Made by a program: the position numbers and the translations under genes. This document shows, piece by piece, positions 6,786 to 14,239 of a stretch of 16,515 nucleotides of DNA (the first letter of the stretch is position 1; every line of letters begins with the position of its first letter). Below the pieces are notes generated by a model. That model ran no database searches. It worked only from the letters and a program-made list of their open reading frames with translations, and was not told the DNA's origin. The stretch spans positions 1 to 16,515 of the forward strand of contig CAZRKU010000067.1 of assembly GCA_964600685.1 (NCBI GenBank), given 5' to 3'. Source of the stretch: TMP-24 sp964600685. Lineage in GTDB: Bacteria; Pseudomonadota; Alphaproteobacteria; Rhodobacterales; Rhodobacteraceae.

Positions 6786-7387
6786 GCCGCGGACCTTTCC
6801 CGATGCTCTGCGATCGTCAGACGAAACCGGGGCGAGATGAATTCCTCGGCCCTGAGGATCCAGCCACCCTTGCCGCCGTCGCGGGTACGGGCGAATTTGC
6901 GACTTGCGGGGCGTGCGTCGGCGAGCCGGTAGTAGTAGTTGCGCCGCGCAATGCCATAAGCATCGGCCAGAAGCTGCGGATCGCGCGCCGCCGCCCGGTG
7001 GGCGACCGAGACCGTTTGCGGCCCAAGCACGCCATCGACCTGAAGATCGAACCCCATATCATTGAGAAGGCTTTGCAAGATCTTCACGGCATTTGCGCCG
7101 GCATTGACATACATGTCGAAGGCGGACGGTTGCAGCGCCTCGGGCAGCTCCGCCAATCTTGGCCGGACAAAATAGTCATCGACAAAAATCTGAACGGCGC
7201 GGTCGCGGGTCAGCGCCCTTACATCGGCAATGTCGGTCTTGCGATCATTCGTGAGGTCGATCCCCAGACGCCTGAGCGTGCCCAGCGTGACGCCATATTT
7301 GGTCGCCCCGCCGGGATCGTCGGGATCGTTCACAAAGCCGCCCTCGCGGGCGACGATCTCTCGGGCAATATCGGTGATGCTTTTCAT
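6776..7387 (-). CDS. GH108 N-acetylmuramidase endolysin (GTA lysis type)
   Basis: A 203-residue phage-type lysozyme. The N-terminal glycosyl hydrolase 108 domain shows EGGFVNDPDDPGGATKYGVT with the expected catalytic Glu15. The C-terminal part (about 110-190, containing VDGVLGPQTV and RRNYYYRLA) matches the peptidoglycan-binding domain that usually accompanies GH108. It would cleave glycan strands of the cell wall. No Sec signal peptide is visible, so export needs the adjacent holin, as for phage canonical endolysins. The ATG at 7387 follows an AGGGGAAGG ribosome site. The gene sits 39 nt after ccmE and overlaps the holin gene by 10 nt. Together the two form a lysis cassette in the middle of the ccm genes, most likely serving GTA release; a prophage remnant is less likely because no other phage gene is present. 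Confidence 0.9.
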   Translation of the reverse strand: MKSITDIAREIVAREGGFVNDPDDPGGATKYGVTLGTLRRLGIDLTNDRKTDIADVRALTRDRAVQIFVDDYFVRPRLAELPEALQPSAFDMYVNAGANAVKILQSLLNDMGFDLQVDGVLGPQTVSVAHRAAARDPQLLADAYGIARRNYYYRLADARPASRKFARTRDGGKGGWILRAEEFISPRFRLTIAEHRERSAAWG

Positions 7388-7426
7388 GGCCTTCCCCTGT
7401 GACGGGACAAGGCTGGGACCAAAACG

Positions 7427-7885
7427 TTAATTCGTTGCGGGCGGGGCGTTCGGATCGACATAGGTGCCCTGCGCCTTGAGCGCGTCGATCACTTCCTTGG
7501 GCATGTAGTTTTCATCATGCTTGGCCAGAATTTCGGATGCGACGAACGTATCGCCCCGCATCCGTCCTGTGCCGATCATGCCCTGGCCTTCGCCGAACAG
7601 ATCGGGCAGCACGCCGGTAAAGCTGACCGGCACCACCGCCGCGCCATCGGTCACGCGGAAACTGATCGTCTCGCCCATGCCGCGGATCAAGCTGCCTTCC
7701 TCCACCAGACCGCCGAGGCGAAAGGTCTCCGACTCCGCCGGGCGCTCCGCCAGCACCTGCGTGGGCGAGCGGAAGAAATTGATCCCGTCCCGCAACCCGT
7801 AGCCGATCAGCGCCGTGGCGGCGATCAAGGCGACGGCCGCCAGAAGAATGACCTGTATGCGTCTGGTTTTCTTCAGATTTCTCAT
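7427..7885 (-). CDS. ccmE: Cytochrome c maturation haem chaperone CcmE
   Basis: A 152-residue single-pass membrane protein that binds haem covalently in the periplasm and passes it to CcmF. It has a short basic N-terminus (MRNLKKTRRIQ), one membrane helix (about 12-30), an OB-fold body (FRLGGLVEEGSLIRG and SFTGVLPDLFGEGQGMIGTG), and the haem-binding motif ILAKHDENYMP with His123 and Tyr127. Length and order are typical. The ATG at 7885 overlaps the argC stop as ATGA (4 nt shared), implying translational coupling with argC. A GTA-type endolysin follows 39 nt downstream where ccmF would be expected. Confidence 0.97.
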   Translation of the reverse strand: MRNLKKTRRIQVILLAAVALIAATALIGYGLRDGINFFRSPTQVLAERPAESETFRLGGLVEEGSLIRGMGETISFRVTDGAAVVPVSFTGVLPDLFGEGQGMIGTGRMRGDTFVASEILAKHDENYMPKEVIDALKAQGTYVDPNAPPATN

Positions 7886-8910
7886 GGGAACACCGGGGCG
7901 AGCATCAGGCCTGCCGTCTCCTCGAGGCCCAGCATCAGATTGGCATTCTGGATGGCCTGCCCCGACGAGCCCTTGGTCAGATTGTCGAGCGCGGCAAAGA
8001 CGATCGTGCGCCCGGCGATCCGGTCGCCCGTCACGCCGAGATGCACGAAGTTCGACCCGGCGATGGACCGGGTGGAGGCCACCTGCCCTATCGGCAGGAC
8101 ATGCAGAAAGGGCTCGTCCGCGTAACGCGCGGTCAACGCGGAATGTACCGCCACCGCGTCGCCCTTCACATAACAGGTGGCGAGGATGCCGCGATTGAAC
8201 GGCATCAGATGCGGCGTGAACTGGATCAGCACCGGCCGCCCGGCAAGTTTTGAGAACTCCTGATCGAACTCGCCCAGATGCCGGTGGGTGCCGCCCGCCG
8301 AATAGGGCTGCGTGCCGCCCGAAAGCTCGGCATGCAGCAGGTGTTCCTTCAACGACCGCCCGGCGCCACTGACCCCGGCCTTGAGGTCGAGAATGATGTC
8401 GTCAAGATCAATCACCCCCGCCTCGATCAGCGGGCGGATCGCATATTGCCCGGTCGCGGCATTGCAGCCGGTTCCGGCGACCAGCCGCGCGACACGGATG
8501 TCGTCGCGGTAGAACTCGGTCAGGCCATAGACGGCCTCGGCCTGAAGATCGACCGCCGCATGGGGCTTGCCATACCATTTCTGGTAGGCCGCCGGATCGC
8601 GCAGCCGGAAATCCGCCGACAGATCGACGATCTTCAGATCGCGCGGCAGGGCCGAGATGACCGCCTGCGATGTCGCATGGGGCAGAGCACAGAAGGCCAG
8701 ATCGACGGCGGCGAAATCGATCTCCTCGATCTTCTGCAGGGCCGGCAGGTTCAGGTGCGCGAGGAAGGGAAAGACCTCGGCCATCGCCATGCCGGCCTTG
8801 CGATCGCCCGACAGCGCCACGATCTTCATGCCGGGATGGGTCGCGATCAGGCGGACCAGTTCGGCCCCGGTATAGCCCGATGCCCCCAGAATGGCGATTC
8901 GTTTTGCCAT
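7882..8910 (-). CDS. argC: N-acetyl-gamma-glutamyl-phosphate reductase
   Basis: A 342-residue NADPH-dependent enzyme of arginine biosynthesis that reduces N-acetylglutamyl phosphate to the semialdehyde in the cytoplasm. The Rossmann motif ILGASGYTGAELVRLI (7-22) opens the protein. The catalytic cysteine is Cys149 in VAGTGCNAATGQYA, the variant of the PGCYPT motif I associate with alphaproteobacterial ArgC. SGAGRSLKEH and GGTHRHLGEFDQE (His209) complete the active-site region. The start is ATG 8910, supported by AGGAG with a 7-nt spacer. The frame is open further upstream to 9261, but that extension is Cys/Arg/Pro-rich, lacks the Rossmann start and overlaps the upstream gene. argC leads directly into ccmE with a 4-nt overlap. 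Confidence 0.97.
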   Translation of the reverse strand: MAKRIAILGASGYTGAELVRLIATHPGMKIVALSGDRKAGMAMAEVFPFLAHLNLPALQKIEEIDFAAVDLAFCALPHATSQAVISALPRDLKIVDLSADFRLRDPAAYQKWYGKPHAAVDLQAEAVYGLTEFYRDDIRVARLVAGTGCNAATGQYAIRPLIEAGVIDLDDIILDLKAGVSGAGRSLKEHLLHAELSGGTQPYSAGGTHRHLGEFDQEFSKLAGRPVLIQFTPHLMPFNRGILATCYVKGDAVAVHSALTARYADEPFLHVLPIGQVASTRSIAGSNFVHLGVTGDRIAGRTIVFAALDNLTKGSSGQAIQNANLMLGLEETAGLMLAPVFP

Positions 8911-8983
8911 GGCCGTCTCCTGTGCTGACAGGTGGGTCTTGCCGGGCACGGCAGACGGTTTCAACCGGAATTTTCGTGAAGGC

Positions 8984-9595
8984 TCAGGTGCGGCGGCGAC
9001 GCCATGCCAGCAGAAGCAGCGCCCCGGCCAGCAATGGCGCAGCCGGGGGCAACGGCACCACCGCGGGTTGGGCCGCCACATAGTCGATCCCGGCGACGGG
9101 CAACAGACCGCTGCCGGGACGTCGCTGACCGGGCGACCGTTCCGGCTGATCGTAGGAAACCTGCAAGGTGCCGGCCGCCCCGATCCGGAGCTGCATGCCC
9201 ATCCGCCCGTCCGCCGATCGATAGGAGATGGCAAAGGATCCGCCGCGCGGGATCGCGGCAAGATCGCGGGTGTTTTCCTCGGCCGTCACCATCCCGATCG
9301 CGCGGCGGTAAGGCGCAATGCCGGGCACAACGGCCATGGTCAGCAGAACCCGCCACCGACCAGACGGACTGACGGGCACCAGAAGCCGTTCCGGCGACCT
9401 GGTCCCGCTCACGGCGACGACGTTTGACAGGCGCGGCCTGGGATTGCTCCGTTCGGGCAGGTCGACCGCGATGGACAAGCCCGCAGCCCGGTATTCGAAA
9501 GCCGGAATCGCCTGCGCAGGCGTCATCGGGGCAACCACCAGGGCCACCGCCAGCGTGACGCGCCACAAGACGCGCAGGTCAGGACCGAAGACCAT
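8984..9595 (-). CDS. Secreted VPLPA-CTERM sorting-domain protein, function unknown
   Basis: A 203-residue exported protein. It has an N-terminal signal peptide (helix about 10-22, cleavage likely after PAQA, residue 29) and a C-terminal VPLPPAAPLLAGALLLLAW followed by RRRRT (180-203). That tail is the tripartite VPLPA-CTERM sorting signal (motif, hydrophobic helix, Arg cluster) recognised by a dedicated exosortase (XrtD type) in Rhodobacteraceae. The body (30-178) looks beta-rich and low in Cys; I recognise no enzymatic domain. The protein is probably processed at the inner membrane and delivered to the surface or matrix. The start is ATG 9595, giving a good signal peptide but only a weak ribosome site. 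It lies 73 nt upstream of argC on the same strand, with no functional link apparent. Confidence 0.75.
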   Translation of the reverse strand: MVFGPDLRVLWRVTLAVALVVAPMTPAQAIPAFEYRAAGLSIAVDLPERSNPRPRLSNVVAVSGTRSPERLLVPVSPSGRWRVLLTMAVVPGIAPYRRAIGMVTAEENTRDLAAIPRGGSFAISYRSADGRMGMQLRIGAAGTLQVSYDQPERSPGQRRPGSGLLPVAGIDYVAAQPAVVPLPPAAPLLAGALLLLAWRRRRT

Positions 9596-9610
9596 CGGAA
9601 AAGTCCAGTC

Positions 9611-9629
9611 AGCCAGTTTTGGTCTGGCT
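9611..9629 (-). other. Weak stem-loop between murI and the VPLPA-CTERM gene
   Basis: AGCCAG (9611-9616) and CTGGCT (9624-9629) form a 6-bp stem with a 7-nt loop. On the minus strand it is followed, after GACTGGAC, by TTTT. It could be a weak terminator after murI. The 108-nt gap otherwise shows no clear promoter. Confidence 0.3.
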
Positions 9630-9703
9630 ACCGGACAAACCGGGCATCAGCATGACCCATTGATGATCCCGCCAAGACGAACCCAGCGCGAATCGGTCAA
9701 ATT

Positions 9704-10516
9704 TCAGGCGGAAGTGAAGCGGATCGGCTGGCGCAGGAACTGAGTCGCGCGGTCCGAGACGGAGACCGGATCGCCGGTTGTCAGGAACTTTGCCTCCTGC
9801 CCGGTCCCCAGAAACTCCGGCCGCCGGTTCAAATAGTCGGCCAGGCTTTCGGCGACAAGTCCCGCCTGGGACAGCACCTTCACATCCGGCCCGAGAGCGT
9901 CCTGGAAGGTCTTGAGAAGTAACGGATAATGCGTGCAGCCCAGAATCGCGGCCTCGGGCTTCGGCATTCGGCGCTTCAGGGCTTCGACATGGCTGCGCAC
10001 CAGGGCCTCGGCCAGAATTTCGTCGCCCTGCTCGATCGCGTCCACCAGCCCGCCGCAGGGTTGCGCTTCCACATCGACGCCGATGGCACGGAAGGCGAGT
10101 TCGCGCTGAAACGCCCGGCTGGCAACCGTCGCCGGGGTCGCGAACAGCGCGACATGCTTCACCGCCACCTCGCGCGGGGGGGAATTGTCGCCCCATTGGC
10201 GTTCGGTCAGCGCCTCGATCAATGGCACGAACACCCCCAGAACCCGCTTGTTTTCGGGCACCCAGGTTTCCTGCATCCGCTTCAGAGCGGCGGCTGACGC
10301 GGTATTGCAGGCCAGAACCACCAGATCGCAGCCCTCCGCCCACAGGCGTTCGACGCCCCGGCAGGTCAGGTCGAAAATGTCCTCCGCCGTGCGAACCCCG
10401 TAGGGCGCATGGGCATTGTCACCGTAATAGACAAAGGACACATCCGGCAGACGTTTGGCCACCGCCTGAGAAACAGTCAACCCGCCCAGACCGGAATCGA
10501 AAATGCCCACCGCCAT
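9704..10516 (-). CDS. murI: Glutamate racemase
   Basis: A 270-residue cofactor-independent racemase that makes D-glutamate for peptidoglycan. It opens with MAVGIFDSGLGGLTV, has the first catalytic Cys in VVLACNTASAAAL and the second in ILGCTHYPLLL, plus YYGDNAHAPYG for substrate binding. Length is typical. The start is ATG 10516, with GGAGG 6 nt upstream. The open frame runs up to 10678 (an ATG lies at 10546), but that extension is encoded by a 12-bp tandem repeat (PSDRPSDRPSDR) and has no ribosome site, so I reject it. murI starts 112 nt after the oxidoreductase stop on the same strand. Confidence 0.97.
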   Translation of the reverse strand: MAVGIFDSGLGGLTVSQAVAKRLPDVSFVYYGDNAHAPYGVRTAEDIFDLTCRGVERLWAEGCDLVVLACNTASAAALKRMQETWVPENKRVLGVFVPLIEALTERQWGDNSPPREVAVKHVALFATPATVASRAFQRELAFRAIGVDVEAQPCGGLVDAIEQGDEILAEALVRSHVEALKRRMPKPEAAILGCTHYPLLLKTFQDALGPDVKVLSQAGLVAESLADYLNRRPEFLGTGQEAKFLTTGDPVSVSDRATQFLRQPIRFTSA

Positions 10517-10570
10517 GCCTGCCTCCGGTCCGCTTTGCCCCGTCATACGCCGCGACGCAGCAGAAATCCA

Positions 10571-10631
10571 CTGGGCCCTGTCGCTGGGCCTGTCGCTGGG
10601 CCTGTCGCTGGGCCTGTCGCTGGGCCAGTCA
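10571..10631. repeat. 12-bp tandem repeat array at the oxidoreductase 3' end
   Basis: The unit CTGGGCCTGTCG is repeated perfectly three times (10584-10595, 10596-10607, 10608-10619). It is flanked by a 13-nt variant with one extra C (10571-10583) and a diverged copy CTGGGCCAGTCA (10620-10631). The last copy contains the TGA stop of the oxidoreductase gene (10629-10631 on the minus strand), so the array begins at the end of that coding sequence and fills half the gap to murI. Confidence 0.9.
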
Positions 10632-13600
10632 CTCGGCCGCAAGCGGCACCGGCGCACTGCCCTGCCGGATGCGGTCAAGAAGCACCAGCCGTCGGGCTGC
10701 AGCCTTTTCGGCCGCAGCGGCGCGCACCGGGCCGTAGCCGCGCACCGACATCGGCAGATCTGCCAGTTCCAGGGCGGCCGCCAGGGCCTCGGGGGTCGTC
10801 AGACGGAAAACCTCGGCCATGTCCGCCTCATAGCGTGCGATCGCCGCGCGTTCCTCGCGCCGTTCGGTGCTGTGGCCGAACGGATCGAAGGCCGTGCCGC
10901 GCAAACCTTTCAGCCGCGCCAGAAGCTTGAAAACCGGCAGCATCCACGCCCCGAACTCGCGCTTCCTGGGCCGACCGTCCGGACCCGTCCCGCCCAGCGC
11001 CGGCGGTGCGAGATGGAACCGCAGCGACAGTTCCCCCTCGAACAATGTGCTTGCCCGTTCGGCCGACGTCAGGTGCAGCCGCGCGACTTCATATTCATCC
11101 TTGTAGGCCAAAAGCTTGTAGAATGCTGCCGCCACGCTTTCCCGCAGCGCCTCCGGTGCGGCATTCACCAGGCGCAGATAGCGTTCCGCGTAGGCGCGGT
11201 TCTGATATGCGATCAGCCGTGCGCTTCTGTCGTCGATTTTTTCTTGAATTGACAGGGGAGTTGCGGCCCTGTCCTCGACTATCTTAGCAGCGGCGGACGC
11301 GTCATGCGCGGCCCAGCGACCGATCTCGAACGCGGTCTGGTTGCCTTTCACGCCCGCGCCATTGAGTTCGATGGCCCGCAGGATCGACGCACGCGTCAAA
11401 GGCAGGAGCCCCCGCTGCCAGGCCGCGCCCAGCACGATCATGTTGGAATAGATCGAATCGCCCAGCAGCCGTTCGGCCAGTTTGGACGTATCGAGGAAGG
11501 ACACCCTGTCCCGCAGGCGCGCCTCCAGCGACAGGCGCAGACGGTCGGCGGGCAGGCGGAAGTCGCGGTTCCTGGTAAAATCGCCGGTCACGATCTCGTG
11601 CGCGTTCACGACGGCGCCGGTGCGGCCTTCGGTCATCAGCCCCAGCGTCCTGGCCCCGGCGGTCACCACCAGGTCACCGCCGATCACGCAGTCCGCTTCG
11701 CCAGTCGCCACGCGAATGGCAGATATATCAGATGGTTCATTGGCGATCCTCAGGTGAATGTGAACCGCGCCGCCCTTCTGGGCCAGACCCGCCATTTCCA
11801 TCATGCCGGCGCCCTTGCCATCCAGATGCGCCGCCATCGCCAACACCGCGCCGATGGTCACGACACCGGTTCCGCCAACCCCGGTCAGAACGGTGTTGTG
11901 GGTGCGGCGGATCGCGGGCAACTGCGGCTCCGGCACGTCTGGCAGGCTGAAGTCGGCCGCGGCCGCCTTGCGGGGCTTGCCGCCATGCACCGTCACGAAG
12001 GACGGGCAGAAACCCTTGAGGCAGGAGAAGTCCTTGTTGCAGGACGATTGGTCAATGGCGCGTTTGGTGCCCAGTTCCGTTTCCACCGGCACGATCGAGA
12101 CACAGTTCGATTGCACCGAACAATCGCCGCAGCCTTCGCAGACGTCGGTGTTGATGAAGACGCGGCGATCCGGGTCCGGGAACGCGCCCTTCTTGCGCCG
12201 CCTGCGCTTTTCGGCGGCACAGGTCTGGACATAGAGGATGGCAGACACCCCTTCGACCTCGCGCATGTCCCTTTGCACCTGATCAAGCGCGTCGCGAGTC
12301 GCAACCCTTAGACCGGGCGGGAAAGAACCAAGGTCAAGTTCCTCTTTCGGATCATGCACCAACGCGACGTTCCTAACGCCCATCGCCAGCAGCTCGCGCG
12401 CGATCTGCGGGGCGTTCAGGCCGCCCTCGTTCGGTTGCCCGCCGGTCATCGCCACGGCATCGTTGTAGAGGATCTTGTAGGTGATGTTCGTCCCCGCAGC
12501 CAAGGCGGCGCGGATGGCGAGGATGCCGGAGTGGTTGTAGGTGCCATCGCCGAGGTTCTGGAAAACGTGGGTCCGTTTCGAGAACGGCGCCTCGCCGACC
12601 CAGTTCACGCCCTCGCCCCCCATCTGGGTGAACCCGACGGTTTCACGGTCCATCCACTGAACCATGTAGTGACAGCCGATCCCGGCATAGGCGCGGCTGC
12701 CGTCCGGGACGCGGGTGGAGGTATTGTGCGGACAGCCCGAGCAGAACCACGGCTTGCGCACGATGATCTCCGGCGCGTTGTCGGCCCGGCGAGCGGCATC
12801 GACAGCCGCAAGGCAAGCTTTCATCTCGTCGGTGCCGCGGCCTTCCTCGATCAGGATATGGCCGATCTTTTCGGCGATCATCACCGGGTCGAGCGCATAA
12901 CGTGTCGGGAACAGTTCCTCCCGGTGCATCCCCCCGGCGCCACCCTTGTACCAGCCATAGACCCGGCGGCCGCGGCGGTCGTCGAAGATCGCTTCCTTGA
13001 TCTGCACCTCGATCAGCTTGCGCTTTTCCTCGATCACCACGATCAGATCCAGGCCTTCGGCCCAGTCGTGGAATGATGTCATGTCGAGCGGGAAGGTCTG
13101 GCCCACCTTGTAGGTGGTGATCCCCAGCCGTTCGGCATCCTCTGCCGTCAGGCCCAGCAGGTCGAGCGCGTGAACGAGGTCGAGCCAGTTCTTGCCCGCC
13201 GCCACAAAACCGAGCTTCGCACCTGCCCTGCCCCACACGCGCTTGTCGATGCGGTTGGCGCGGGCGAAGGCTTCGGCGGCAAACCGTTTGTAGTCGATCA
13301 TCCGCGCTTCCTGCGCCACCGGCGTATCGGCCAGGCGAATGTTCAGCCCGCCTTCGGGCATCGCGAAATCAGGAGTAACAAACGACATGCGGAAGGGGTC
13401 GCCATTGACAACGGCCGTCGCCTCGACCGTGTCCTTCATCGTCTTCAGACCAACCCACATGCCCGCAAACCGCGACAGGGCCCAGGCATAAAGTCCGTAA
13501 TCCAGAATTTCCTGAACGCCCGCCGGCGAAACGACCGGGATATAGGCATCGATCATCGCCCAGTCAGACTGATGCAGCACCGTCGAACTTTCGCCCGTAT

Positions 13601-14042
13601 GATCGTCGCCCATCGCCATGACGACCCCGCCGAACCTTGACGAGCCCGCCATATTGCCATGGCGCATCACATCGCCCGAACGATCCACCCCCGGCCCCTT
13701 GCCATACCAAAGCGCGAATACCCCGTCGTAGCGCCCCTCGCCACGAACCTCGGCCTGCTGGGTGCCCCAGACGGCGGTGGCGGCCAGATCCTCGTTCAGA
13801 CCGGGCTGGAAACGGATGTCGCTTTCCTCAAGCCGCTTCTTCTCGCGCCCCATCTGCATGTCGACCCCGCCGAGGGGCGAGCCGCGGTAGCCGGTCACAT
13901 AGCCAGCCGTGTTCAGCCCGGCCGCCTTGTCACGCGCCTTCTGCATCAGCATCAGTCGCACCAGCGCCTGCGTGCCGTTCATCAGCACGGGCGATCTGGT
14001 CAGGTCGAACTTGTCGGAAAGAGAAACATCCTGGCGCGTCAT
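10629..14042 (-). CDS. Fused indolepyruvate ferredoxin oxidoreductase family protein
   Basis: A 1137-residue TPP and iron-sulfur 2-oxoacid oxidoreductase in which IorA-like and IorB-like parts are fused. Domains in order: a pyrimidine-binding region (GYRGSPLGGVD about 52-62, NEDLAAT about 83); a TPP-binding domain (FCSGCPHN about 443-450; GDGTYNHSG at 498-506 with the metal/TPP Asn further on in LYNDAVAMTGGQ); a cysteine-rich cluster region (CEGCGDCSVQSNC to CNKDFSCLKGFCP, about 635-679); the gamma domain (LTGVGGTGVV about 719-728); and a long C-terminal extension typical of this alphaproteobacterial family (DUF6537, from memory). It probably decarboxylates indolepyruvate or other arylpyruvates from aromatic amino acids to acyl-CoA. 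The start is ATG 14042 behind GGGGAGGG. An ATG at 14075 overlaps the -10 box and is rejected. It is divergent from a LysR gene. Confidence 0.94.
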   Translation of the reverse strand: MTRQDVSLSDKFDLTRSPVLMNGTQALVRLMLMQKARDKAAGLNTAGYVTGYRGSPLGGVDMQMGREKKRLEESDIRFQPGLNEDLAATAVWGTQQAEVRGEGRYDGVFALWYGKGPGVDRSGDVMRHGNMAGSSRFGGVVMAMGDDHTGESSTVLHQSDWAMIDAYIPVVSPAGVQEILDYGLYAWALSRFAGMWVGLKTMKDTVEATAVVNGDPFRMSFVTPDFAMPEGGLNIRLADTPVAQEARMIDYKRFAAEAFARANRIDKRVWGRAGAKLGFVAAGKNWLDLVHALDLLGLTAEDAERLGITTYKVGQTFPLDMTSFHDWAEGLDLIVVIEEKRKLIEVQIKEAIFDDRRGRRVYGWYKGGAGGMHREELFPTRYALDPVMIAEKIGHILIEEGRGTDEMKACLAAVDAARRADNAPEIIVRKPWFCSGCPHNTSTRVPDGSRAYAGIGCHYMVQWMDRETVGFTQMGGEGVNWVGEAPFSKRTHVFQNLGDGTYNHSGILAIRAALAAGTNITYKILYNDAVAMTGGQPNEGGLNAPQIARELLAMGVRNVALVHDPKEELDLGSFPPGLRVATRDALDQVQRDMREVEGVSAILYVQTCAAEKRRRRKKGAFPDPDRRVFINTDVCEGCGDCSVQSNCVSIVPVETELGTKRAIDQSSCNKDFSCLKGFCPSFVTVHGGKPRKAAAADFSLPDVPEPQLPAIRRTHNTVLTGVGGTGVVTIGAVLAMAAHLDGKGAGMMEMAGLAQKGGAVHIHLRIANEPSDISAIRVATGEADCVIGGDLVVTAGARTLGLMTEGRTGAVVNAHEIVTGDFTRNRDFRLPADRLRLSLEARLRDRVSFLDTSKLAERLLGDSIYSNMIVLGAAWQRGLLPLTRASILRAIELNGAGVKGNQTAFEIGRWAAHDASAAAKIVEDRAATPLSIQEKIDDRSARLIAYQNRAYAERYLRLVNAAPEALRESVAAAFYKLLAYKDEYEVARLHLTSAERASTLFEGELSLRFHLAPPALGGTGPDGRPRKREFGAWMLPVFKLLARLKGLRGTAFDPFGHSTERREERAAIARYEADMAEVFRLTTPEALAAALELADLPMSVRGYGPVRAAAAEKAAARRLVLLDRIRQGSAPVPLAAE

Positions 14043-14073
14043 CCTGCCCTCCCCGGCGGTGGTGCCCGAAATC

Positions 14074-14102
14074 ATTATAGGTCAAATATATTGACCCATA
14101 AA
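14074..14102 (-). promoter_or_regulatory. Predicted promoter of the oxidoreductase gene
   Basis: On the minus strand there is a perfect -10 box TATAAT (14079-14074) and, 17 nt upstream, a weak -35 TTTATG (14102-14097). Transcription would start near 14067, giving a leader of about 25 nt before the ATG at 14042. The spacer is filled by a perfect palindrome (14080-14096), and the weak -35 fits an activator-dependent or tightly repressed promoter. Confidence 0.6.
14080..14096. promoter_or_regulatory. Palindromic LysR-type operator (T-N11-A)
   Basis: GGTCAA-ATATA-TTGACC is a perfect 6-bp-arm palindrome. Its core TCAA-N5-TTGA fits the LysR-family T-N11-A box (T14082 to A14094). It lies between the divergent LysR gene and the oxidoreductase and occupies exactly the spacer of the predicted oxidoreductase promoter. 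A further TTGACC half-site is at 14135-14140. Confidence 0.6.
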
Positions 14103-14134
14103 GCGGAATGTCGCCCCCCTTGCGGAAATGCGTT

Positions 14135-14162
14135 TTGACCCCACCTGCATATCCGTTATGTA
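14135..14162 (+). promoter_or_regulatory. Possible promoter of the LysR gene
   Basis: TTGACC (14135-14140) and TATGTA (14157-14162) are separated by 16 nt, with the LysR start 77 nt downstream. The -35 doubles as a copy of the TTGACC half-site found in the operator 44 nt upstream, which would allow autoregulation. The boxes are imperfect. Confidence 0.4.
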
Positions 14163-14239
14163 AGCGGCGCATGGATGACCCGGCACACGTTTGAAATTTT
14201 AGGATGTTGCGGGCTGCGCGCCCGACAGGTTGGGAAGAC

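Noticed and set aside
6285..7387. Holin/endolysin pair as part of a prophage
   Set aside because: No capsid, portal, terminase, integrase or attachment repeats in the surrounding sequence; the flanks are intact ccm genes in expected order.
8911..9261. N-terminal extension of argC by 117 codons
   Set aside because: The ArgC Rossmann motif starts at ATG 8910 with a good ribosome site; the extension is Cys/Arg/Pro-rich and overlaps the VPLPA-CTERM gene.
10571..10631. Tandem repeat considered as a CRISPR array or integration site
   Set aside because: Units are 12 bp with no spacers, and no cas, integrase or tRNA gene is present.
10517..10678. N-terminal extension of murI through the tandem repeat
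   Set aside because: Encoded by the 12-bp repeat and part of the oxidoreductase gene; no ribosome site, while ATG 10516 has GGAGG at the right spacing and begins the conserved MAVGIFDSGLGG.
14043..14075. Upstream ATG (14075) as start of the oxidoreductase
   Set aside because: It overlaps the perfect TATAAT box and has no Shine-Dalgarno sequence; ATG 14042 has GGGGAGGG.
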